Assembly: GCF_015353075.1 (NCBI RefSeq)
Contig: NZ_CP064187.1
Location: 1,240,001 to 1,304,000 of the forward strand
Source: Rhizobium sp. 007
Lineage (GTDB): Bacteria; Pseudomonadota; Alphaproteobacteria; Rhizobiales; Rhizobiaceae
Length of the DNA: 64,000 bases
Reading direction: 5' to 3'
In this document: positions 1 through 8,729 of the stretch, one piece after another
Layout: every line of letters begins with the position of its first letter
Numbering within the stretch: position 1 is the stretch's first letter
Translations under genes and position numbers: made by a program
Notes under the pieces: generated by a model
What the model was told of the DNA's origin: nothing
Seen by the model: the letters and a program-made list of their open reading frames with translations, nothing else
Databases searched by the model: none

Positions 1-1012
1 GGCCATATGGGTCAGGCGATTTCGATCTCGGGCATCTTCGCTGTTGTCACCAGCCTGTTCATTTCGTCGGTCACGCGCAGACTGGACCGCCGTCTGGTGG
101 TGATGTCTCTCACCCTATTACTGATCATTTCCGGAACGGTCGTCACGCTTGCGCCGAATTATGTGGTGCTGATGGTCGGCCGCACCCTGCTCGGTGTCGC
201 CATCGGTGGCTTCTGGTCGATGTCGCCATCGTCATGCGCCTCGTACCCGAAGATGCAGTCCCGAAAGGTGTGGCGATGCTGAATGCGGGCAATGCCATCG
301 CTGCGACGATTTCCGCGCCGCTGGGCAGCCTGCTCGGGTCCTCCATAGGCTGGCGCGGGGCCTTCTTCGCCGTGGTGCCGCTGGCCCTGCTCGCACTCGT
401 CTGGCAGTGGATCAGCCTCCCATCCCTCCCGCCGCGCCGGAAGGAAGGCGCTTCGAACGTCCTGCGCTTGCTTGCGCGTCCGCAGGTCGCGATCGGAATG
501 GCCTCCGTCATGCTGCTGTTCATGGGACAATTCGCGCTGTTCACCTATCTCCGCCCGTTCCTCGAAACCGTGACCCAGGTCCCGATCTCGACGCTCTCCC
601 TTCTGCTGCTCCTGATGGGCCTGGCGGGCATCGTCGGCACTTACTGCGTCAGCGGTCTGCTTCAGACGCGGTTGTTCAGCATTCTGGGATCGATCCCGCT
701 GGTGATGGCCGCAATCGCACTATGGCTGATCGCCTTCGGCACGTCATCGGTCGTGACCGCGACCCTCCTGATGGAACGGCCGCCCCGGTGGGCTGGGGAA
801 CATGGCTGAGCCGGACTATGCCTGACGACGCGGAAGCCGGAGGCGGTCTGCAGGTTGCCACTATCCAGCTTGCGATCACGATGGGTGCGTCCCTTGGCGG
901 CCTTCTGTTCGACGCGGCGGGCTGGTGGACCACCTTCGTCCTTGCCGCCGTGCTTCTGACTGGCTCGTCTGTTCTTGCCACTGCGGCGTGGCGTTACAAC
1001 CGGAGCATCTGA
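1..1012 (+). pseudogene. MFS transporter, 5'-truncated by the window edge and broken by two frameshifts
   Basis: Three successive reading frames carry one continuous major facilitator sequence. Frame 1 (7 to about 228) has the loop between transmembrane helices with charged RRLDRR and the segment GRTLLGVAIGGFW. Frame 3 (about 230 to 780) resumes with MRLVPEDAVPKG and several hydrophobic helices. Frame 2 (about 783 to 1012) finishes with GWGTWLSR and a last pair of helices. The family is sugar/drug efflux MFS of the AraJ/YdhP kind; substrate unknown. The breaks lie near 228 and 782, and each can be closed by a one- or two-base change. The stop at 1010-1012 is one base away from the next start, so it was probably the first gene of an operon with the Tat proteins downstream. 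It could also be an intact gene with two sequencing errors. Confidence 0.8.
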
Positions 1013-1013
1013 C

Positions 1014-1487
1014 ATGGTTTCGAATTCGACGACACTCAGCCGCCGTAGCGTTCTCGGGTCTATGATTGCAACGGCGGTTTTCCCGCCGCTGGCCCAAGGG
1101 CAACAGGGCAACGATCCAGCAAGCCAGGAGCCGTCCAAGGTGAAGATCAGGATGACGTTCAACGGTCAGACGATGACCGCAACCCTCTACGACAACGCGT
1201 CGGCCCGCGACTTCGCATCTATGCTGCCGCTCGATCTGAAGATCGAAGACTACTCGACCAACGAGAAGATCACCTACCTGCCGCGCAAACTGACAGAGGC
1301 AGGAAGCGGTCCGTTCAAAAACGAGCGTCCCGGCGACCTCTGCTATTTCGCCCCATGGGGCAACCTGGCGCTTTTCCATAGCGGCTACCGCTATTCATCC
1401 GGCCTGATCCGTCTTGGCCGTTTCGACGATGGCTTCGAGCCTTTGCTGATGCGCGGCGAGTTCCCGCTCCGCATCGAGAGGGTCTAA
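1014..1487 (+). CDS. Tat-exported cyclophilin-like fold protein
   Basis: The product is 157 residues. The N-terminus has a twin-arginine signal (SRRSVLG at about residues 9-15) followed by a hydrophobic stretch ending near AQG, so export folded to the periplasm is expected. The rest matches the small cyclophilin-like domain found in bacterial exported proteins: FNGQTMTATLYDN, then ASMLPLDLKIEDY, and GDLCYFAPWGNLALF, the typical core of that fold. This family is not shown to be a peptidyl-prolyl isomerase and its function is unknown. The ATG at 1014 is one base after the upstream MFS stop. A second Tat-exported protein follows 48 bases later, which suggests one transcription unit. Family assignment is from motif recognition only. 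Confidence 0.75.
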   Translation: MVSNSTTLSRRSVLGSMIATAVFPPLAQGQQGNDPASQEPSKVKIRMTFNGQTMTATLYDNASARDFASMLPLDLKIEDYSTNEKITYLPRKLTEAGSGPFKNERPGDLCYFAPWGNLALFHSGYRYSSGLIRLGRFDDGFEPLLMRGEFPLRIERV

Positions 1488-1535
1488 CGACACCCGAGTT
1501 CGCTCCCCTTTTCCTCACCCTACGGAGACACGACG

Positions 1536-2648
1536 ATGAACGAGAAGAACGAAATCAACGCCGCCCTTGGAATGCCCGCAGGCATCGACCGCCGCCAGCT
1601 TTTGAAAATGACCGGCGCAGGCATGGCTGCGGTCGGAGCTGCCTCTATGCTCGGCTTTTCGTCGGCAGTGGCGCAGGACATGTCCAATCGCGCGGCCAAT
1701 TTCTATACCAGCGACAAGGTCACCATGCAGAAGGTGACGTTCCAGTCCCAGTACAAGACGATCGTCGCAGGCAGCCTGTTCACCCCGAAAGACCTCGATC
1801 GGAATGCAAAAACCCCCGCGATCGTCGTCGGGCATCCCATGGGAGCGGTCAAAGAGCAGAGCGCCAACCTCTATGCGACCAAGATGGCCGAGCAGGGCTT
1901 CGTAGCAATGTCCATCGACCTGCCGTTCTGGGGTGAAAGCGAAGGGGAAGCCCGCAACCTCGTCTCCCCCGACGTCTACGCCGAAGCGTTCAGCGCAGGG
2001 GTGGATTTCCTTGGTAGCCAAGACTACGTGGATCGCCAGCGTATCGGCGGTATCGGAATCTGCGGTAGCGGCAGCTTCATCATCAGCGCAGCCAAGATCG
2101 ACCCTCGTATCCGGGCCATCGCTACGGTCAGCATGTACGATATGGGTGCGGCCTTCCGCGACGCTCTCAACCACTCGCAGACTTTAGAACAGCGCAAACA
2201 GTTTATCGCGATGGCGGCCGAACAGCGCTGGGCAGAGTTTGGCGGCGGGGAAACCCAGTATATCGGCGGGACGGTTCTAGAACTGACTGCCGACACCGAT
2301 CCCGTCCAGCGCGAATTCTATGACTTCTACCGGACACCACGTGGTCAGTTCACGCCCGCTGGTGCGACAGTGCAGACGACAACGAAGCCGACGATGACCA
2401 GCAGCGTGAAGTTTATGAACTTCTATCCGTTCAACGATATCGAGACTGTTTCTCCCCGCCCGATGTTGTTCATCTCGGGCGATCAGGCTCATTCGAAAGA
2501 GTTCAGCCAGGACGCCTACAATCGTGCCGCCGAGCCGAAGGAACTGGTTTGGGTCAAGGGTGCCGGGCACGTCGACCTCTACGACCGCGTGGACCTCATT
2601 CCGTTCGACAAGCTGTCCACGTTCTTCGATCAACATCTCGCGGCGTGA
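1536..2648 (+). CDS. Tat-exported alpha/beta hydrolase (dienelactone hydrolase-like)
   Basis: The 370-residue product begins with a Tat signal (DRRQLLKMTGAG, hydrophobic region, cleavage after AVAQ). The mature part is an alpha/beta hydrolase: VVGHPMGAVKEQ forms the oxyanion-side strand/loop, GIGICGSGSF is the nucleophile elbow with cysteine in place of serine as in dienelactone hydrolases, and GAGHVDLYD carries the likely catalytic histidine near the C-terminus. Related proteins are annotated as dienelactone hydrolase family or YcjY-like. The substrate cannot be inferred. An AGGAG-like ribosome site (ACGGAGACACGACG) precedes the ATG. Neighbouring transporter and cyclophilin-like genes on the same strand suggest a small export/uptake operon. 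Confidence 0.85.
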   Translation: MNEKNEINAALGMPAGIDRRQLLKMTGAGMAAVGAASMLGFSSAVAQDMSNRAANFYTSDKVTMQKVTFQSQYKTIVAGSLFTPKDLDRNAKTPAIVVGHPMGAVKEQSANLYATKMAEQGFVAMSIDLPFWGESEGEARNLVSPDVYAEAFSAGVDFLGSQDYVDRQRIGGIGICGSGSFIISAAKIDPRIRAIATVSMYDMGAAFRDALNHSQTLEQRKQFIAMAAEQRWAEFGGGETQYIGGTVLELTADTDPVQREFYDFYRTPRGQFTPAGATVQTTTKPTMTSSVKFMNFYPFNDIETVSPRPMLFISGDQAHSKEFSQDAYNRAAEPKELVWVKGAGHVDLYDRVDLIPFDKLSTFFDQHLAA

Positions 2649-2676
2649 TCCAGCGTCTCTTCCGCGAGACGGTGGG

Positions 2677-2701
2677 AGGCCCGCAAAGAAAATCCGGGCC
2701 T
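2677..2701. terminator. Possible hairpin terminator
   Basis: A 7-bp perfect stem (AGGCCCG/CGGGCCT) with an 11-base loop lies 29 bases after the hydrolase stop. No clear T run follows, so termination is only plausible. The rest of 2649-2873 holds nothing I can support. Confidence 0.35.
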
Positions 2702-2873
2702 CAGCCCGTTACGTGCTTTGCATGAAGCGCCGCTGGAAGACCCATTCGTCACCTTCTCTAAATGGCGCACAACTAGGCGGACCGCAAAGCTTATGCTGGC
2801 CTTTAGATAGTGCGGCGCAGCGCGTGCGGTCTTGACCCAGGTGCGGGCTCTGATCGAGAGTTGACAGGCACGG

Positions 2874-3224
2874 CTATAGCGGCCGGTTGATGTTCTTGTA
2901 GGTCTCGCCGAGCTGTTTCATTCGCTCGTCATAGGCGGCCTTGATGCAGGCGGCATCAGCCCTGCATTCCTGCCGCTTCTTCAGCCAGGCCGTTTGCTCG
3001 TCCTGCAGCGTGCCGCGCGAGCCCATGGCGAGCAGGCCTGAAAGAAGATCGAACGTCGTCGTCATCTTCACGTCGGCATCATTGAGCGCGCGGTTGTCGC
3101 AGATCACCTTTTCGTCCGGCTTCAGCTCCTTTGCATCGCAGTCGAAGCTCGCGGCCTGGGCGGCGCCAGAGCTCAAACATGCTGCGGACAAGGCAAGTAT
3201 GGCAAGGGTGAGGGAACGTTTCAT
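2874..3224 (-). CDS. LprI-family periplasmic protein (lysozyme-inhibitor-like)
   Basis: The product is 116 residues with a clean Sec signal peptide (MKRSLTLAILAL..., cleavage after AQAA). The mature protein has the cysteine pattern of the LprI/YecT family: FDCDAKELKPDEKVICDN at the start, then WLKKRQECRADAACIKAAYDERM. Four cysteines likely form two disulfides. LprI of Mycobacterium inhibits lysozyme; most bacterial members are uncharacterised and the role here is inferred only as periplasmic. The gene lies 30 bases downstream of the YkvA-like gene on the same strand and may be cotranscribed. Confidence 0.85.
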   Translation of the reverse strand: MKRSLTLAILALSAACLSSGAAQAASFDCDAKELKPDEKVICDNRALNDADVKMTTTFDLLSGLLAMGSRGTLQDEQTAWLKKRQECRADAACIKAAYDERMKQLGETYKNINRPL

Positions 3225-3254
3225 GCAAATCTTCCTGCTTCAGAAAGTAGCGTT

Positions 3255-3629
3255 TCAAAGGAATGCCAGTACCAGAAAGATGAAGCAGCAAGTCCAGACG
3301 GCAAGGACGAAAAGGAGCCCCGCTCTGCTACTGGCCGGACGGCTGGCGCGCAATGCGGCCTCCTTTCGGAGTTCGGCCATGATCTCCGGCGGGACGAGCT
3401 TGACGGCCAGCAAAATGCCGAGCGGCACGATGACGAGGTCGTCGAGATAGCCGAGGACGGGCACGAAATCCGGGATCAGATCGATAGGTGAAAGCGCATA
3501 GGCCGCCACTGCTGCAGCCGTTGCTTTTGCAAGCCACGGAACGCGTGGGTCGCGGGCGGCAAGCCATAATGCGGCAATGTCACACCTCAGTGACTTCGCC
3601 CATGTTTTCGCTTTTGATATCAGTTCCAT
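3255..3629 (-). CDS. YkvA family (DUF1232) small membrane protein
   Basis: The product has 124 residues. The DUF1232 core is visible at residues about 30-70: RDPRVPWLAKATAAAVAAY followed by SPIDLIPDFVPVLGYLDD, the hallmark of YkvA proteins. A hydrophobic C-terminal helix (LLFVLAVWTCCFIFLVLAFL) should anchor it in the membrane. Function in this family is unknown. It is divergent from the protease gene at 3747, leaving a 117-base region that must hold both promoters. Confidence 0.88.
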   Translation of the reverse strand: MELISKAKTWAKSLRCDIAALWLAARDPRVPWLAKATAAAVAAYALSPIDLIPDFVPVLGYLDDLVIVPLGILLAVKLVPPEIMAELRKEAALRASRPASSRAGLLFVLAVWTCCFIFLVLAFL

Positions 3630-3746
3630 GCCGCAAGTTCCTCACGTGCTTTCAAACCTGCCTTATTCCTTCATGCTTCCGCCCTCTTTCCTTTCTAGCG
3701 TCCAGCGCTACAACACTTTCTCAATACGAATTCAGAAGGGATTCCA

Positions 3747-5150
3747 ATGCAAGGCCTGTTGAAACGCGCTTCCATTTCGCTCTTTGCGCTGGTCGTCGCT
3801 TTGCCGTTCGGCGCAGATGCGCAGGACGCGAAGGCGGTGCCGCAAAGCCAGGCGCAACTGCAGCTTTCCTTCGCGCCGCTCGTCAAGCAGACGTCGGGCG
3901 CCGTGGTGAATGTCTACGCAGAGAAGATCATCCAGCGCCAATCTCCCTTTGCAGGCGACCCTTTCTTCGAGCAGTTCTTCGGCCAGCAGATGCCGAATCG
4001 CACAGAAAAGCAATCCTCGCTCGGCTCTGGCGTCATCGTTGAAGCAAACGGCACAGTGGTGACGAATAATCACGTCATCGAGGGTGCGGACGACATCAAG
4101 GTGGCGCTGTCGGACGGCCGCGAGTTCCCGTGCAAGGTCGTGCTGCGTGACGACCGGCTCGATCTCGCGGTGCTGAAGATCGAAACCAAGGCGAGCTTCC
4201 CGACGCTGGCGATCGGCAATTCGGATGCCGTCGAGGTTGGCGATCTCGTGCTTGCGATCGGCAATCCCTTCGGCGTCGGCCAGACGGTGACGAGCGGCAT
4301 CGTTTCGGCGCTTGCGCGCAACCAGGTTGTCAAGAACGAGTTCGGCTTCTTCATCCAGACCGACGCGTCGATCAATCCCGGCAATTCGGGGGGTGCGCTG
4401 ATGAACATGAAGGGTGAACTGATCGGCATCAATACGGCGATCTTCTCGCGCGGCGGCGGCTCGAACGGTATTGGCTTCGCAATCCCCGCCAACCTGGTGA
4501 AGGTGTTCCTGGCATCGGCCGACGCTGGCGTGAAGTCGTTCGAACGCCCCTATGTCGGTGCCACCTTCGACGCGGTGACCTCCGAGGTTGCAGAAGCGCT
4601 CGGTCTCGACAAGGCACGCGGCGCGCTGATCGTGAAAGTGACGGAAGGCGGTCCTGCATCCAAGGCGGGTCTGAGAGCCGGCGAGATCGTCACGGCGGTG
4701 AACGGCGTTCCGGTCGAACATCCCGACGCGCTTCTCTATCGCCTGACGACGGCGGGCCTCGGCAGCTCCGTCAACCTGACCGTGGCCGAGAATGGCGGCG
4801 AACAGCAGGTGGCGCTGAAGCTCGACCGGGCGCCGGAAACCTCGCCGCGCGACCAGCGCACGATTGGCGGGCGCACGCCCTTCACCGGTACTGTCGTCGA
4901 GAACCTGTCGCCGCGCGTCGCTGACGAGCTGCGCATGCCGACGGAATCGACGGGTGTCGTCGTTGCCGATGTGAAGGATGGCTCGCCTGCAGCGCGTCTC
5001 GGCTTCGAGCCGAAGGACATCATCGTTTCGATCAATGGCGCACCGGTACAGACAACGGAGGAGCTGGAACAGATGGCCGACGCGGACCCGGGTTTCTGGC
5101 GCGTCGAGATCGAGCGCGAGGGCCAGCGGATAAGGCAGTTCTTCCGATGA
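3747..5150 (+). CDS. degQ: DegP/DegQ-type periplasmic serine endoprotease
   Basis: The 467-residue product is a periplasmic quality-control protease of the HtrA family. A Sec signal ends near residue 25 (FGADA). The trypsin-like domain has the triad His109 (VTNNHVIEG), Asp139 (RLDLAVLKI) and Ser214 (NPGNSGGAL). Two PDZ domains follow, at about 260-350 (RGALIVKVTEGGPASKAGL) and 370-460 (GSPAARLGFEPKDIIVSING). The length matches DegQ/Do proteins. Its stop overlaps the rarA start by four bases (ATGA), so the two are translationally coupled, an arrangement common in rhizobia. Whether it corresponds functionally to DegP, DegQ or MucD cannot be told from sequence. Confidence 0.93.
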   Translation: MQGLLKRASISLFALVVALPFGADAQDAKAVPQSQAQLQLSFAPLVKQTSGAVVNVYAEKIIQRQSPFAGDPFFEQFFGQQMPNRTEKQSSLGSGVIVEANGTVVTNNHVIEGADDIKVALSDGREFPCKVVLRDDRLDLAVLKIETKASFPTLAIGNSDAVEVGDLVLAIGNPFGVGQTVTSGIVSALARNQVVKNEFGFFIQTDASINPGNSGGALMNMKGELIGINTAIFSRGGGSNGIGFAIPANLVKVFLASADAGVKSFERPYVGATFDAVTSEVAEALGLDKARGALIVKVTEGGPASKAGLRAGEIVTAVNGVPVEHPDALLYRLTTAGLGSSVNLTVAENGGEQQVALKLDRAPETSPRDQRTIGGRTPFTGTVVENLSPRVADELRMPTESTGVVVADVKDGSPAARLGFEPKDIIVSINGAPVQTTEELEQMADADPGFWRVEIEREGQRIRQFFR

Positions 5151-6463
5151 GCGACGATCTCTTCGCACCGCGTGTTCCAGAGGAGGTCGCCAACAGGCGG
5201 CCTCTCGCCGATCGGCTCCGGCCACAGACGATTGCCGAAGTCACCGGCCAGGAACACCTGACGGGCGAAGACGGCGTGTTGCGCCGGATGATCGCAAGCG
5301 GTTCGCTCGGCTCCATGATCTTCTGGGGACCGCCCGGCACCGGCAAGACGACCGTTGCCCGCCTGCTTTCCGGTGAAGCGGGCCTAGCCTTCGAACAGAT
5401 CTCGGCGATCTTCTCCGGCGTCGCCGACCTCAAGAAGGCTTTCGACGCCGCGCGCCTGCGCCGCATGGACGGTCGCCAGACGCTGCTTTTCGTCGACGAA
5501 ATCCACCGCTTCAACCGTGCCCAGCAGGATAGCTTCCTGCCGGTCATGGAAGACGGCACCATCATCCTCGTCGGTGCCACCACAGAGAATCCGTCCTTCG
5601 AACTCAATGCCGCTCTCTTGTCTCGCGCCCGCGTGCTGACCTTCAAATCGCATGATGAAGAAAGCCTGGAAGAACTGCTGAAGCGCGCCGAGACAGCCGA
5701 AGGCAAGGCGCTGCCGCTGACGGCGGATGCACGCGCCAGCCTCTTGCGCATGGCAGACGGCGACGGCCGTGCCGTACTGACACTTGCCGAGGAGGTCTGG
5801 CGCGCCGTCCGCGACGGTGAGACGTTCGATACCGAAGCGCTTACGCGCATCGTGCAGCGCCGTGCCCCGGTCTATGACAAGGCACAGGACGGCCACTACA
5901 ATCTCATCTCCGCGCTGCATAAGTCCGTGCGCGGCTCCGATCCGGATGCAGCGCTCTACTATCTCGCCCGCATGTTCGATGCCGGCGAGGACCCGCTCTA
6001 TCTCGGGCGGCGGCTGGTGCGCATGGCGGTGGAGGATATCGGCCTTGCCGATCCGCAGGCGCTGGTCATCTGCAATGCCGCCAAGGACGCCTATGATTAC
6101 CTTGGGTCACCGGAAGGTGAATTGGCGTTCGCGCAGGCCTGCGTCTATCTGGCGACCGCCCCGAAATCCAATGCCGTCTACACCGCTTTCAAGGCCGCCA
6201 CGCAGGCGGCAAAAGAGAACGGCTCGCTGCTGCCGCCGAAGCATATCCTGAACGCGCCGACCAAGCTGATGAAGGGCGAAGGTTACGGCGAGGGCTATCG
6301 CTACGACCACGACGAGCCCGACGCCTTTTCGGGCCAGGATTATTTTCCGGAGAAGATGGGCCGCCAGACCTTCTACGATCCGCCGGAGCGCGGCTTCGAG
6401 CGCGATATCCGCAAGCGGCTCGAATATTGGGCGAAGCTCAGAAAAGAGCGCAATCCGCGCTAG
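5147..6463 (+). CDS. rarA: Replication-associated recombination protein A (MgsA/RarA AAA+ ATPase)
   Basis: The 438-residue product belongs to the clamp-loader-like AAA+ family that acts at stalled replication forks with SSB. Walker A is GPPGTGKT at 61-68 and Walker B is FVDEIH around 115-120, with sensor 1 at GATTENPSFE and the arginine-finger region SRARV. The C-terminal tetramerisation part is present (YDKAQDGHYNLISALHKS, GEGYRYDHDEPDAF). The length is normal and there is no interruption. It overlaps degQ by four bases. Confidence 0.95.
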   Translation: MSDDLFAPRVPEEVANRRPLADRLRPQTIAEVTGQEHLTGEDGVLRRMIASGSLGSMIFWGPPGTGKTTVARLLSGEAGLAFEQISAIFSGVADLKKAFDAARLRRMDGRQTLLFVDEIHRFNRAQQDSFLPVMEDGTIILVGATTENPSFELNAALLSRARVLTFKSHDEESLEELLKRAETAEGKALPLTADARASLLRMADGDGRAVLTLAEEVWRAVRDGETFDTEALTRIVQRRAPVYDKAQDGHYNLISALHKSVRGSDPDAALYYLARMFDAGEDPLYLGRRLVRMAVEDIGLADPQALVICNAAKDAYDYLGSPEGELAFAQACVYLATAPKSNAVYTAFKAATQAAKENGSLLPPKHILNAPTKLMKGEGYGEGYRYDHDEPDAFSGQDYFPEKMGRQTFYDPPERGFERDIRKRLEYWAKLRKERNPR

Positions 6464-6480
6464 TTGCGATCCGGTGACTT

Positions 6481-6786
6481 TTATGACGCGTGCTTCTGCC
6501 CCGCCGGCGCGGCAATCACCTTCACTGCGGAACCGGCAAGCCCGTGATGGCCTTCCATGTCCACGATCAGATGCCAGTGGCCGCTTTCGGGAACGGCGAG
6601 CCTGATGGGCGATTTTTTGGCAACTCCGCCAATATACTTGAAATCGAGAACCTCGGTGAAGCGCTGATAGTTCGGCGCCGTCATCAGCCGCACATTGTTC
6701 ACCGCATTCAGTGTCACCTCGACAACGGTTCCGGCGCGCTGCTCGTGAAGATCATAATGGGTAAAGCGGAAGTTCGGTTTCGGCAT
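6481..6786 (-). CDS. DUF1883 domain protein
   Basis: The 101-residue protein starts MPKPNFRFTHYDL and contains the DUF1883 pattern: a small beta-rich domain with VEVTLNAVNNVRLM and the motif SGHWHLIVDMEGH. No signal peptide or membrane segment is seen. The family is found mostly in alphaproteobacteria and in some proteins fused to TIR-like domains; function unknown. It is convergent with rarA with 17 bases between the stops. Confidence 0.8.
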   Translation of the reverse strand: MPKPNFRFTHYDLHEQRAGTVVEVTLNAVNNVRLMTAPNYQRFTEVLDFKYIGGVAKKSPIRLAVPESGHWHLIVDMEGHHGLAGSAVKVIAAPAGQKHAS

Positions 6787-6928
6787 CGGTCTTTGCGGAT
6801 TAAATGTCTATTGCCGCTAATGTTAGGGGACGCCGGTTAAGGAAGAGTTGGGCTGCGCGAGGGTGTGAAGCGCCGGACGCTTCCCGCTCTGGGACAGCGG
6901 GAGCAGTCAGTGCTTCGGGTATCTTACC

Positions 6929-7093
6929 TCACGACAACTGCCAGAGATTGGCGATGACGACGTAGAGTTCGACAAAGGCAAGCACGATGCCGAAGATCAT
7001 CAGGATTTGCGCCGTGTGGCGTTCGCGCATATGGCGCGCTCCGGTCTTGTGGCGCGAAGGAGGAAACGAAAAGGGCGGAAACATCAGACGCAT
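6929..7093 (-). CDS. Small membrane protein, 54 residues
   Basis: This short frame encodes a basic N-terminus (RHKTGARHMRERHT) followed by one strong transmembrane helix (ILMIFGIVLAFVELYVVIANLW). An AAGGTG ribosome site lies about 7 bases before the ATG, which supports translation. The helix lies at the C-terminus, so it is a tail-anchored or N-in single-pass peptide. I recognise no family. It sits alone between DUF1883 and the reductase gene. A methionine inside the frame (MRERHT) could be an alternative start. Confidence 0.55.
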   Translation of the reverse strand: MRLMFPPFSFPPSRHKTGARHMRERHTAQILMIFGIVLAFVELYVVIANLWQLS

Positions 7094-7212
7094 GGCGTTT
7101 CACCTTTTTCATGATGCCAAAGGCTACCGCCGATGCGGATAGGAAATCCATTCGCGCTCACGGGTGAAGATATAAGAATGTCATAAAGACGCCTGGCAGG
7201 TGCCGGAACAGT

Positions 7213-8211
7213 CTACCGCTGGTTCTCCCGATCGAGCTGCGAGACCAGCGCGAATACCGTTTCGGAGACCGGCGTCGGCACCGACACAAGCCGTCCCAGC
7301 GTGACGATCATGCCGGTGAGGGGCACGATTTCGAGCGGCTTTCCGGCCAAAAGATCCTGCAGCATCGAGGTGCGCACTGCGCCTACGTGCCGTGATTGCT
7401 CGAGCCGCTCTTCGATGGTGCTGTCAAAGCGGGCGCCAAGCGCGCGGCCGACGGTGCGCACTTCGGTCATCACCTTGCCGACGGTTTCGGCAAGCGCCGG
7501 ATTGGCCATGATGTCGGTCATCAGGGCTCGCGTCAGGGCGCTGATCGGATTGAAGGCGGCGTTGCCAGTAAGCTTGTTCCAAATTTCGTCGCGGATGCGC
7601 TGCGTGGCCGTAATACTGAGGCCGGCGCGGGAGAAGAGCGCGGCAATCGCTTCGAGATCGGCGGATGGTTCACCGGACGGCTCGCCCAGGATGAAGCGGC
7701 CATCGTTCGAGAGCTTCACCTGGCCGGGATTGATCACTTCCGCGCCCTGATAGGCAACGCAGCCGATGACACGTTGCGGACCGATCAGGCGCCAGAGCCG
7801 GCCGCCCGGATCGAGTTCCTCCAACTGCAGTTCGGCATGCGGGCTTTGCCTGTCGCGGTGAAAATACCACCACGGAATGCCGTTCAGGATCATGACGACA
7901 CGCGTGCCGTCCTTCAGCAGGTTGGCGATGCCTTCGGCTGCCGGGCCAAGCTGATGGCCCTTAAGGCCCGTAACGATCAGATCCTGCGGCGGAAGCGCCG
8001 ATGGATCATCCGTTGCGGTGATACGGGCGTTGACCGGCGTCTCGGAGCCGGCTTCGAAGAGGTCAAGGCCATTCTTCCTCATCGCATCGAGATGGGCGCC
8101 TCGCGCCACCACGGAGATCGTCGCTCCGGTGCCGAGTCCGGCTGCAAGCTTCACCGCCATGGCACCGCCAAGCGCGCCGGCGCCATAGATACAGATAGTC
8201 CTGAAAGGCAT
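7213..8211 (-). CDS. Ketopantoate reductase family protein (PanE/ApbA-like)
   Basis: The product is 332 residues. The N-terminal Rossmann fold starts at once with ICIYGAGALGG (residues 6-16), the NADP site of 2-dehydropantoate 2-reductases. The C-terminal helical domain has RDEIWNKLTGNAAFNPISALT, containing the conserved catalytic Lys and Asn region. A canonical member reduces ketopantoate to pantoate in the pantothenate pathway, but many paralogues act on other 2-oxo acids. There are no pantothenate genes beside it, so I give no gene symbol. Confidence 0.85.
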   Translation of the reverse strand: MPFRTICIYGAGALGGAMAVKLAAGLGTGATISVVARGAHLDAMRKNGLDLFEAGSETPVNARITATDDPSALPPQDLIVTGLKGHQLGPAAEGIANLLKDGTRVVMILNGIPWWYFHRDRQSPHAELQLEELDPGGRLWRLIGPQRVIGCVAYQGAEVINPGQVKLSNDGRFILGEPSGEPSADLEAIAALFSRAGLSITATQRIRDEIWNKLTGNAAFNPISALTRALMTDIMANPALAETVGKVMTEVRTVGRALGARFDSTIEERLEQSRHVGAVRTSMLQDLLAGKPLEIVPLTGMIVTLGRLVSVPTPVSETVFALVSQLDRENQR

Positions 8212-8312
8212 TAGGAAGGCTCCGCGATCATTGCTGTCGCGCTAGACTTAGGACGCACTCGCGGGATGGCGAGCGAACTTATCGCTTCATGAACCGATTT
8301 TTGACGCCCGTA

Positions 8313-8531
8313 TTAATGGGACGTGACGTCCGCAACAAGCTCATTGCGGCGGAGCTCATCGATCGCGGCAACCGCGTCCTCTGCCGACCATCCGGCGCGG
8401 ACGGCAGCGGCGATCATCTTCACCTCCACCTCCTGTTCCAGAGCCAGAAAGAGCGGTTCCAGCGCTTCCTGGACTGTCAGAATATGCTCGCGCGGCGAGG
8501 CGATAGTCTGGCTTGCGGCTGACAAAGGCAT
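8313..8531 (-). CDS. Small conserved hypothetical protein
   Basis: The 72-residue acidic, helical protein reads MPLSAASQTIASPREH, then EALEPLFLALEQEVEVKMIAAAV and GWSAEDAVAAIDELRRNEL. The second half looks like a short helix-turn-helix or UBA-like unit (AxxAGWSxEDAVxAI). A GGAGGAG site precedes the ATG. No membrane segment is present. Family not recognised; function unknown. Confidence 0.55.
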   Translation of the reverse strand: MPLSAASQTIASPREHILTVQEALEPLFLALEQEVEVKMIAAAVRAGWSAEDAVAAIDELRRNELVADVTSH

Positions 8532-8729
8532 CTCAGCAGTTCTCCTCCGGCAAATTATTCATGAATCAATTCAACTATGCCACCAGGAAAAAAGTTCCAT
8601 GGGGTATTTCAGAAGGCATACGGCTTGTTCTTTCGCCCTGCCTCTGCCTTGTTGCTCGCTTAGCCTGACACTCGATTCGGTTTGCCGCAACGAGGGCGGG
8701 GACGAGAGATGGCATCAAAGGAGAATATG

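Noticed and set aside
3732..5225. A 497-codon minus-strand frame opposite the DegP-like gene
   Set aside because: Antisense shadow with Arg/Asp/His-rich composition; the plus strand has the complete serine protease.
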